Origin: an uncultured Collinsella sp.
Lineage (GTDB): Bacteria; Actinomycetota; Coriobacteriia; Coriobacteriales; Coriobacteriaceae
Length of the DNA: 55,458 nucleotides
Assembly: GCA_900548815.1 (NCBI GenBank)
Contig: URLR01000006.1
Span: 1-55,458 of the forward strand
Direction: 5' to 3'
Positions 1 to 5,622 of this stretch are shown here, in pieces (positions within the stretch are counted from its first letter, which is position 1; every line of letters begins with the position of its first letter). The notes beneath the pieces are model-generated. The model made no database searches. It saw nothing but the letters and a program-made list of their open reading frames with translations, and was not told the origin of the DNA. The position numbers and the translations under genes were made by a program.

Positions 1-290
1 TCCATCCTCGCAGTATCCGGTTCTCAAGGTGCACGCCCCGCGGCTGATCCGGTTCGACCGGGCCGCGCGGCAAGGAGATATATTGCCAGACCGCGAAGCG
101 ATGTGGGACGTCAATTCCACTCTTCACAAGTCCTACACAACCTATCGCTTCCTATATAAGTAATAGAAAGGCTGGTGCAGAAATACTGCGCGTATCAGAT
201 GATGACCCTTCGATTAAGAGATATATAAAGATCGGTCACCTGTAAGTGTCTATCTACCCGCGCTTTTGCTATATAAACCAGTGCTCTAGA
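1..290. other. Gene-free left edge, possible rRNA operon leader or spacer
   Basis: No credible coding sequence lies here. Read on the minus strand, bases 1-45 contain CTTGAGAACCGGATA, which resembles the conserved CTTTGAAAACTGAATA-type element found in ribosomal RNA spacers of Gram-positive bacteria. The remainder is AT-richer than its surroundings, with several TATATA runs near 80, 154 and 220. An rRNA operon leaving to the left would also explain why an assembly broke here. This is inference from a remembered motif; no 16S or 23S sequence is present to confirm it. Confidence 0.3.
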
Positions 291-328
291 TAAAAAGAGG
301 GAGTGCCGCGCACAGTGCGACACTCCCC
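291..328 (-). terminator. Terminator of the infC-rpmI-rplT operon
   Basis: On the minus strand the hairpin GGGAGTGTCGCAC-TGT-GCGCGGCACTCCC is followed by TCTTTTTAT. It lies just downstream of the rplT stop codon, a classic Rho-independent terminator. Confidence 0.85.
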
Positions 329-348
329 TAGCGATTCAACAGAATCTA

Positions 349-708
349 TTAGGCCTCGAGAGCCTTTTTGGCAATGGCAGCCAGCTCGTTGAAGGACTCG
401 ATGTCCTCGTAAGCCATCTGAGCCAGGACCTTGCGGTCGAGCTCGATGCCGGCAACCTTCAGGCCGTGCATGAACTGAGAGTAAGAGATGTCGTTCAGGC
501 GAGCGGCAGCGTTGATGCGGGTGATCCAGAGAGAGCGGATCTCGCGCTTCTTGTTGCGGCGATCACGATACTGATACTGCAGGGAGTGCTGGACCTGCTC
601 TTTAGCATGCTTGTAAGTACGCGAAGCGGCACCGTAGTAACCCTTCGCACGGTGCATAACGGTACGGCGCTTCTTCTTGGCGGCAACAGCGCGCTTAATA
701 CGTGCCAT
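349..708 (-). CDS. rplT: Large ribosomal subunit protein bL20
   Basis: This 119-residue basic protein has the usual length and sequence of bL20: a lysine/arginine-rich N-terminal tail (MARIKRAVAAKKKRR) that threads into 23S rRNA, then the globular domain with the conserved run ITRINAAARLNDISYSQF. L20 is needed early in 50S assembly, and in many bacteria it represses its own operon by binding the infC leader. It is the last gene of infC-rpmI-rplT, 46 bases after rpmI, and a strong terminator follows. Nothing is unusual about the protein. The identification is secure. Confidence 0.97.
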   Translation of the reverse strand: MARIKRAVAAKKKRRTVMHRAKGYYGAASRTYKHAKEQVQHSLQYQYRDRRNKKREIRSLWITRINAAARLNDISYSQFMHGLKVAGIELDRKVLAQMAYEDIESFNELAAIAKKALEA

Positions 709-754
709 GTTCTATCAACTCCTAGACGGTAAAACGAAAAACGGGAACGCGAAC

Positions 755-946
755 TTAGGCGAGACGCGACTTGATGACCTTGCGGTCGGCAGCGGCGATC
801 TCGGTCTCCTGACGGAAGCCACGCTTACGCTTGGTGGACTTCTTGCTCAGGATGTGGCTCTTGAAAGCCTTGGCGCGCATAAGCTTGCCGGTACCAGTCT
901 TGCGGAAACGCTTCTTGGTGCCGCTGTGGGACTTCATCTTAGGCAT
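755..946 (-). CDS. rpmI: Large ribosomal subunit protein bL35
   Basis: The 63-residue, lysine-rich protein begins MPKMKSHSGTKKRFRKTGTG, the diagnostic N-terminus of bL35, and has the normal length. A ribosome binding site (AAGGAG) sits seven bases before the ATG. It lies between infC and rplT in the order shared by nearly all bacteria, so it is cotranscribed with both and probably shares L20-mediated control through the infC leader. bL35 is a structural component of the 50S subunit. Confidence 0.96.
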   Translation of the reverse strand: MPKMKSHSGTKKRFRKTGTGKLMRAKAFKSHILSKKSTKRKRGFRQETEIAAADRKVIKSRLA

Positions 947-978
947 GAAATACTCCTTAATCGGTTACAGAACACTAG

Positions 979-1533
979 TTACTTGGTATCGCTTGCCGCT
1001 TTATCCTCATCGAAGGCGCCCTTAATCGGGGCGAGCAGCATAAGCATGTTACGGCCTTCCATCTTAGGCTTGGACTCGACCGTAGCGTAAGGCTTGAGAT
1101 CCTCGGCGAGACGCTCGAGAACGTTAAGACCCTGCTCCGGGTGAGCCATCTCGCGGCCGCGGAACATGATGGTGATCTTAACGCGTGCGCCCTTCTTGAG
1201 GAAACGCAGAACGTGGCCCTTCTTGGTCTCGTAGTCGCCAACGTCGATCTTGGGTCGGAACTTCATTTCCTTGACCTCGACCTTGGACTGGTTCTTACGA
1301 GCGGCCTTAGCCTTCATGGCCTGCTGGTACTTGAACTTACCGTAGTCCATGACCTTGCAGACCGGCGGCTCCGCGTTGGGAGCGATCTCGACCAGGTCGA
1401 GACCCTGATCGTCAGCAACGCGCTGGGCATCGCGGATGGCGAACAGGCCGAGCTGAGAGCCATCGACGCCAATCAAACGGCACGAAGATGCGGTGATCTC
1501 GTCGTTGATGCGGGTGTCATCAGACTTAGCTAT
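979..1533 (-). CDS. infC: Translation initiation factor IF-3, apparent AUA start
   Basis: IF-3 binds the 30S subunit, blocks premature 50S joining and checks codon-anticodon pairing at initiation. The protein shows the IF3 N-domain (TRINDEI...VRLIGVDG-like start, then DQGLDLVEIAPNAEPPVCKVMDYGKFKYQ) and the C-domain (MKFRPKIDVGDYETKK...FLKKGARVKITIMFRGREM). An ATG lies in frame at 1548, but it has no ribosome binding site and the only good Shine-Dalgarno (GGAGGT, 1541-1546) overlaps it. Seven bases after that site is an in-frame ATA codon (1531-1533). I take ATA as the start, giving 184 residues. Rare AUU, AUC or AUA starts are known for infC elsewhere and let IF-3 limit its own synthesis. The function is secure; the start is well supported but inferred. 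Confidence 0.93.
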   Translation of the reverse strand: MAKSDDTRINDEITASSCRLIGVDGSQLGLFAIRDAQRVADDQGLDLVEIAPNAEPPVCKVMDYGKFKYQQAMKAKAARKNQSKVEVKEMKFRPKIDVGDYETKKGHVLRFLKKGARVKITIMFRGREMAHPEQGLNVLERLAEDLKPYATVESKPKMEGRNMLMLLAPIKGAFDEDKAASDTK

Positions 1534-1546
1534 TTTCCCTACCTCC
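1531..1546 (-). promoter_or_regulatory. infC ribosome binding site and AUA start codon
   Basis: GGAGGT at 1541-1546 is followed by seven bases (AGGGAAA) and then ATA at 1531-1533, in frame with IF-3. The nearest ATG overlaps the Shine-Dalgarno itself and has only a T-run upstream. The geometry favours initiation at ATA. Confidence 0.7.
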
Positions 1547-1548
1547 AT

Positions 1549-1740
1549 TCATAAAAAAATAACCCGGCGCTTTTCAGCAACCAGGTCGTACACATAGACA
1601 TCCTCGGTATGAGGAAGGGAATCTAGGTTGTATGACCAGTCAGCTGCTCATTGGCGCCAAAAGGTGGGAACCCTCGGGTTCCTCTTTAGGGCATTGCGGA
1701 AACAACGCCTTGCGAATAATAACACGTACAGCGCGCTATC
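1549..1740 (-). promoter_or_regulatory. infC leader, likely L20/attenuator control region
   Basis: The region upstream of infC is non-coding and rich in inverted repeats. On the minus strand GGAACCC-GA-GGGTTCC (about 1668-1683) forms one hairpin, GGCGC near 1656-1661 can pair with GCGCC near 1567-1571, and a terminator-like hairpin plus U-run abuts the start region (listed separately). This is the layout expected of the L20-responsive leader of infC-rpmI-rplT operons, in which alternative pairings decide between termination and read-through. The L20-binding mimicry itself is inferred. A TATTAT box near 1715-1722 could belong to the promoter, but I found no convincing -35 element. Confidence 0.45.
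1551..1585 (-). terminator. Attenuator hairpin directly before infC
   Basis: On the minus strand CCTGG (1581-1585) pairs with CCGGG (1563-1567), with an inner GC/GC extension. The next bases are TTATTTTTTTAT (1550-1561), an intrinsic terminator that ends about 15 bases before the proposed AUA start. Its position makes it an attenuator rather than an operon end. Confidence 0.55.
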
Positions 1741-1750
1741 ACATTACGTA

Positions 1751-1816
1751 CACGAAAAAGGGGCCTTGACCCCTTGAAGCGCAGGTGCATGTATGGTGCC
1801 CGAGGCGAGACTCGAA
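1751..1816 (-). repeat. Partial copy of tRNA-Leu 3' end and terminator
   Basis: This 66-bp segment nearly duplicates 1932-2000. Both contain, read on the minus strand, the last 23 bases of tRNA-Leu (part of the T loop, T stem, acceptor strand and CCA), then a short spacer and a G-run/C-run hairpin followed by Ts. The match stops abruptly after CTCGAA at 1816, inside the T loop. It could be a remnant of an integrase attachment-site duplication or of a lost tandem tRNA. Confidence 0.8.
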
Positions 1817-1877
1817 GGGACTTCGCTTCGCGAAGCCCCGGGCTTCGGGCGCATGGCGCCCTCGCCACGCTCCGCTA

Positions 1878-1903
1878 CAAACAGGCCGCTGGCCTGTTTG
1901 TTT
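1878..1903. terminator. Perfect hairpin between the two tRNA-end copies
   Basis: CAAACAGGCC-GCT-GGCCTGTTTG followed by TTT forms a 10-bp perfect stem with a three-base loop. It works as a terminator on the plus strand and nearly so on the minus strand. It lies in the spacer between the two copies of the tRNA 3' end. Confidence 0.5.
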
Positions 1904-1931
1904 AACGCTCCGCGCGCTCACGCGAGTTCGG

Positions 1932-2000
1932 CACGAAAAAGGGGGCCTTGACCCCCTTGAACGCTCACTTGCATGTATGGTGCCCGAGGCGAGACTCGAA
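1932..2000 (-). repeat. tRNA-Leu 3' end plus terminator, second copy of the direct repeat
   Basis: This is the functional copy. It covers the 3' end of the tRNA-Leu gene and its downstream terminator (on the minus strand GGGGG-TCAAGG-CCCCC then TTTTT). The 1751-1816 copy differs mainly in one stem base and the short spacer. The 23-bp tRNA part is identical between the two. Confidence 0.8.
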
Positions 2001-2064
2001 CTCGCACGTTGTTGCCAACGGTGGATTTTGAGTCCACTGCGTCTGCCAATTCCGCCACTCGGGC
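1978..2064 (-). tRNA. tRNA-Leu (anticodon CAA)
   Basis: The minus strand folds into a complete class II tRNA. The acceptor stem is GCCCGAG/CTCGGGC, with A73 and an encoded CCA. The D arm is GGCGGAATTGGCAGACGC, and the anticodon stem GTGGA/TCCAC encloses the loop CTCAAAA with anticodon CAA. A long variable arm (GTTG/CAAC) and the T arm GCGAG-TTCGAGT-CTCGC complete it. It decodes UUG leucine codons. The terminator lies immediately downstream within the repeated segment. Confidence 0.95.
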
Positions 2065-2103
2065 ACGTAATGCGTGAGTTAGTTTATCACAGCTTTCTGT
2101 TGA

Positions 2104-3537
2104 TTAGTCCGAAAATGGAACTTCGAGCATTTCGATAAGCTCAACCTTGCGCAACATCTCCCGCTTACGACATCCACGTCCATCAACCGAGGCCTCGCCC
2201 ATCTGGTTGTCATAGGGATCCTCGCGCATACCATCGAAAGCAGGCACAAATTCAGCTTGGAATCGGTTGTTGGCCACCATACGCCACGGGTCGAGATTGC
2301 CAAAGTAGTGACGACGACGCCACTCCTCCCCCATCCTGCGTGCCGAGGAACCAAACGATACGTCGGCGTTAAGCCAACCGGTCTGTGGCGTATAGAACTC
2401 AGCCCAATCGTGCGGCCCCACCGAATCGGGCGCAACATACAGGCCGCTCTGCCAACGAGCAGGCACGCCCGCGATGCGGCACATGGTGATAAACGTGAGC
2501 GCCATAACGCCGCAATCGCCGCGGAGCGAGTGTGCGCAGTCGTCGGCAATAGATCCCAAAAGCAGGTACGGTGGCTGATAGCGATAGTCGATATGCTGCG
2601 TCAGGTAATCATAGATAGCACGAGCGCGATCGAGCGGATCCTCGAGCCCGTCAATAACACGCTCCGTCAACTGTCGCAGATACGGCGTAAACGCAATGTG
2701 CGGACGGTCCTCAGAAGTGTCCTCGGGCAGCGGCGTGTCCATGCACGTATGCGATGGGAGCGCGCCACCATAGATATCGCAATAGGCGGCATCGATGTGA
2801 TAGCGATAGGTCACCGAGAATGAATGTTCAGTCGAAGATGTCCAAGAGGCAGTGCGAGCCGAAACGTTTTCAGAGGCAACGGTACCCTCCGACGTCATAT
2901 CGAGAACCTCGATATGAGACTGTTGACGACAGGCGGCGGCAACGGGTAGCCAGGCGCGAACAAACTCTCCCTCCAGAGCCCCGGGGACAGACACGGATGC
3001 CTTGAGCGTGATGACGCGAGTCAACCCGTTTTGCGACTCCATCTCCCTGAGCATCTGGTTACGCAGCGCGATGCCGTCCGTAGAATCGAGACGCAGGCCC
3101 GGAACCTCCTTGGGGTACACGCGAAGCGAATCAAGGAAGTTATCGAGAACAAACAGCTCGCCATCGATAAAGCGCCAATCGATACGCTTTCGATTAATCA
3201 GGTCATCAAACTGCTCTTCGGTAAACTCAGGCCACTCCCCGCGAATCATCGCAATAGCCTGATCGCGCGACACCGAAAAATGAAGCGGCGTCTCGAGCAT
3301 GCGATACCGCTCGGCACGAACACAAGCAGCCAGCGAAGGCTCAGGATTCTGCTCCAAAAGGCGATCGCAGGCAGCAACAGCCTGCGTCAAATACCCGGCA
3401 TCCTTAAGACGAAGAATCTCAGGCGGCAGACCAATATCGAGATGACGAAAGTCATCACAGCAAACATCAACAGAGCAACCAACAGGACCCTCGTCAATAA
3501 CCTTCCCATCCGAAGGCAGCACATCAATAACAGCCAT
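2104..3537 (-). CDS. Transglutaminase-like domain protein
   Basis: The 477-residue protein has a transglutaminase-like (papain-fold) core in its C-terminal half. A cysteine sits in RGDCGVMALTFITMCRIAGVPAR, a histidine in PHDWAEFY and an aspartate in LNADVSFG, in the order of the Cys-His-Asp triad. The N-terminal half is unassigned; residues around 40-80 look helical. No signal peptide or membrane segment is visible, so it is probably cytoplasmic. Family members act as proteases, amidases or cross-linkers, and the substrate cannot be told from sequence. A GTG start six codons earlier (3555) is possible, but the ATG at 3537 has GGAG seven bases upstream. It stands alone between tRNA-Leu and fba. 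Confidence 0.75.
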   Translation of the reverse strand: MAVIDVLPSDGKVIDEGPVGCSVDVCCDDFRHLDIGLPPEILRLKDAGYLTQAVAACDRLLEQNPEPSLAACVRAERYRMLETPLHFSVSRDQAIAMIRGEWPEFTEEQFDDLINRKRIDWRFIDGELFVLDNFLDSLRVYPKEVPGLRLDSTDGIALRNQMLREMESQNGLTRVITLKASVSVPGALEGEFVRAWLPVAAACRQQSHIEVLDMTSEGTVASENVSARTASWTSSTEHSFSVTYRYHIDAAYCDIYGGALPSHTCMDTPLPEDTSEDRPHIAFTPYLRQLTERVIDGLEDPLDRARAIYDYLTQHIDYRYQPPYLLLGSIADDCAHSLRGDCGVMALTFITMCRIAGVPARWQSGLYVAPDSVGPHDWAEFYTPQTGWLNADVSFGSSARRMGEEWRRRHYFGNLDPWRMVANNRFQAEFVPAFDGMREDPYDNQMGEASVDGRGCRKREMLRKVELIEMLEVPFSD

Positions 3538-3678
3538 ACCAAAACTCCAAGTCACCAGAACGCTTGAAACCCATTGTAGCGAGATAAAAAGAAAGCCCCA
3601 ACAAAGGAACCCTCAACACCGATAAACGGTACCTATAAAAATGAATTCAGCCCAGTAACCCTGTAGCGAGTTAACAAA

Positions 3679-3771
3679 GGAGGCCCCGTTCACCCGGAGC
3701 TTTTCCCATTGCGCGACTTCTGGCAAAGCCAGGTGAGCGCAAGGGAAAAGCGTAGGGTGAACGGGGCCTCC
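3679..3771. repeat. 93-bp long imperfect palindrome downstream of fba
   Basis: The arms, about 34 bases each (3679-3714 and 3737-3771), are nearly perfect inverted repeats reading GGAGGCCCCGTTCACCC then GCTTTTCCC and GCGC. The loop carries its own small hairpin CTGGC-AAA-GCCAG at 3720-3732. It lies between the fba stop codon and the transglutaminase-like gene, both on the minus strand. It may terminate fba transcripts, although the T-run (TCCTTTGTT) is weak and the structure is longer than most terminators. Confidence 0.8.
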
Positions 3772-3793
3772 GACGGGAAAGTTAAACCGCTAC

Positions 3794-4660
3794 TTACGCC
3801 TTGTTGACGGAGCCAAACTCCTCCATGAGCTCCTTGGTGCGGGCAACGATGTTGTCGCGACCAGGCTTGAGGAGCTTGCGGGGGTCAAAGCCCTTGCCCT
3901 GCTGATCCTTGCCAGCCTCGATGTACTCGCGGACACCCTTGGCGAAGACGAGCTGCAGGTCGGTGTTGACGTTGATCTTGGAGATGCCCAGGGAGATGGC
4001 CTTCTTGATCTGATCCTCGGGGATGCCGGTGCCACCGTGCAGGACGAGGGGCAGGTCGCCGGTCTGAGCCTTGATCTCGCCCAGACGCTCGAAGGAAAGG
4101 CCAGCCCAGTCGGCGGGATACACGCCGTGGATGTTGCCGATGCCGCAGGCGAGGAAGTCGACGCCCAGGTCGGCAATCTGCTTGCACTCAGCGGGGTCAG
4201 CGAGCTCGCCGTTGGAAGTCACGCCGTCCTCGGTGCCGCCGATGCCGCCGACCTCGGCCTCGATGGACATGCCCTTGGAGTGGGCAAGCTCAACGAGCTC
4301 CTTGGTGCGGTCGAGATTAAGCTGGAAGGTCTCCTCGTGAGAGCCGTCATACATGATGGACGTGAAGCCGGCCTCGATGCACTTGAAGCAGTCCTCGTAA
4401 GAACCGTGATCGAGGTGAAGGGCGACGGGAACGGTAACACCCGTGGCCTCGACGGCAGCCTTGACCATGTCGGCGCAGACCTTGAAACCGCCCATCCACT
4501 TAGCGGCACCAGCGGTGCACTGAAGGATCAGCGGAGACTTGGCCTCCTCGGCGGCCTGGAGAATAGCCAGGGTCCACTCGAGGTTGTTGGTGTTGAAGGC
4601 ACCGAGAGCGTACTTGCCGGCCTCGGCCTTCTTGAGCATGTCTGCTGCGTTGACGAGCAT
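3794..4660 (-). CDS. fba: Class II fructose-1,6-bisphosphate aldolase
   Basis: The enzyme cleaves fructose-1,6-bisphosphate to glyceraldehyde-3-phosphate and dihydroxyacetone phosphate in glycolysis and works in reverse in gluconeogenesis. The 288-residue protein shows the zinc-dependent class II signature LHLDHG (Asp84 catalytic, His85 zinc), followed by GFTSIMYDGSHE, EAEVGGIGGTEDG and the phosphate-binding LHGGTGIP. The frame is open 32 codons further upstream, but the ATG at 4660 has an excellent AGGAGGT eight bases before it, and family members start MLVNAADML-like. Related KbaY/GatY tagatose-bisphosphate aldolases share this fold, so narrow substrate specificity is inferred. The gene is monocistronic, with the long palindrome downstream. 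Confidence 0.93.
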   Translation of the reverse strand: MLVNAADMLKKAEAGKYALGAFNTNNLEWTLAILQAAEEAKSPLILQCTAGAAKWMGGFKVCADMVKAAVEATGVTVPVALHLDHGSYEDCFKCIEAGFTSIMYDGSHEETFQLNLDRTKELVELAHSKGMSIEAEVGGIGGTEDGVTSNGELADPAECKQIADLGVDFLACGIGNIHGVYPADWAGLSFERLGEIKAQTGDLPLVLHGGTGIPEDQIKKAISLGISKINVNTDLQLVFAKGVREYIEAGKDQQGKGFDPRKLLKPGRDNIVARTKELMEEFGSVNKA

Positions 4661-4700
4661 AAAAGAAACCTCCTGTAAGGTTGCTCCGATAACGCCTGTG

Positions 4701-4728
4701 ATTTTACCACGGCGCACCCGAGCATAAA
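4701..4728 (-). promoter_or_regulatory. Probable fba promoter
   Basis: On the minus strand a TAAAAT -10 box (4701-4706) lies 16 bases from TTTATG (4723-4728). The predicted RNA start is about 30-35 bases before the fba ATG. The -35 match is modest. Confidence 0.4.
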
Positions 4729-4854
4729 CGTTCGTTTGTTCACGAATATCGTCCAAACAGACTTTTTTGACCGTTTGCCCTACGAAATTGACCCGTTGGG
4801 GAAAAATAGCTTGACGTTTGGACGCTTCTCGTGCTTTAGAAGCTGACTATAAAG

Positions 4855-5538
4855 CTACACCTGCATGAAAGGGTTCTGCATGAGCTCGCGTGCCATGGTG
4901 GTCGAATCACCATGGCCGGTTAGGCAAACGGTATCGGGCGGGAGAAGCCGGGCGAGCTTGGAAAGCGAGTGCAGAATCGCCGCCTCGTCTCCTCCAGAAA
5001 GATCGGTGCGGCCGTGCCCACCCGGAAACAGGGTGTCGCCCACAAAGGCGATGTTCCCCTGCTTGGTGGCAGCAAACAAGACGATCCCGCCCGGCGTATG
5101 CCCTGGTGTCTCGATCACCTGCAGGCAGATATCGCCCACCTCGATAGCATCGCCCTCGGCGAGCAGGCGCGTCGGCTCCCCGGGGTCGGGCGTCTCAATG
5201 CCCCACATAGCTCGCTGTTCCTCGATATTCGCATGCGGCACCGCCGCATCCTTGGCACACAGCTCATACTGGCAGCTCTCGCCAACGGTGGTTCGCACGC
5301 CGGCAACACCACCAACATGATCGGCATGGCCATGAGTGCATACGGCGCCAAGCACGCGTACACCGGCATGCTCGGCTCGAATATGCCTCACCAAACGCTC
5401 GCCTTCCCATGCGGGGTCGATAATCACGCACTCATTGTCCGAGATAACAGCATAGCTATTGGTCTGAATGGGACCGTTTACGAGCGTCTCAATCTCGACC
5501 GATCCCTTAGGAGTTACATCCAAGGACACAGCACTCAT
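4855..5538 (-). CDS. MBL-fold metallo-hydrolase (glyoxalase II-like)
   Basis: The 227-residue protein belongs to the metallo-beta-lactamase superfamily. The metal motif is CTHGHADHVGG (His69, His71, Asp73, His74), with later ligands in ETPGHTPGG, FVGDTLF and CLTGHGD. Length and motifs fit the short hydroxyacylglutathione-hydrolase-like (YcbL) group, which hydrolyses thioesters; the physiological substrate is unknown. Translation starts at ATG 5538 behind GAGAGGAGAGGG. It follows rel by 84 bases on the same strand. The recJ-rel-hydrolase order is common in Gram-positive bacteria, where dtd usually lies between rel and the hydrolase; dtd is missing here. Confidence 0.85.
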   Translation of the reverse strand: MSAVSLDVTPKGSVEIETLVNGPIQTNSYAVISDNECVIIDPAWEGERLVRHIRAEHAGVRVLGAVCTHGHADHVGGVAGVRTTVGESCQYELCAKDAAVPHANIEEQRAMWGIETPDPGEPTRLLAEGDAIEVGDICLQVIETPGHTPGGIVLFAATKQGNIAFVGDTLFPGGHGRTDLSGGDEAAILHSLSKLARLLPPDTVCLTGHGDSTTMARELMQNPFMQV

Positions 5539-5622
5539 GTCCCTCTCCTCTCTATAGGACTCGAGGCATCAAACGATGCCTCGAGTGTAGCGAATATCGA
5601 TAATGTGGCACGTTCGTCGCGA

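Noticed and set aside
4661..4756. Longer aldolase with 32 extra N-terminal residues
   Set aside because: The extension covers the putative promoter and lacks a ribosome binding site, while ATG 4660 has AGGAGGT.
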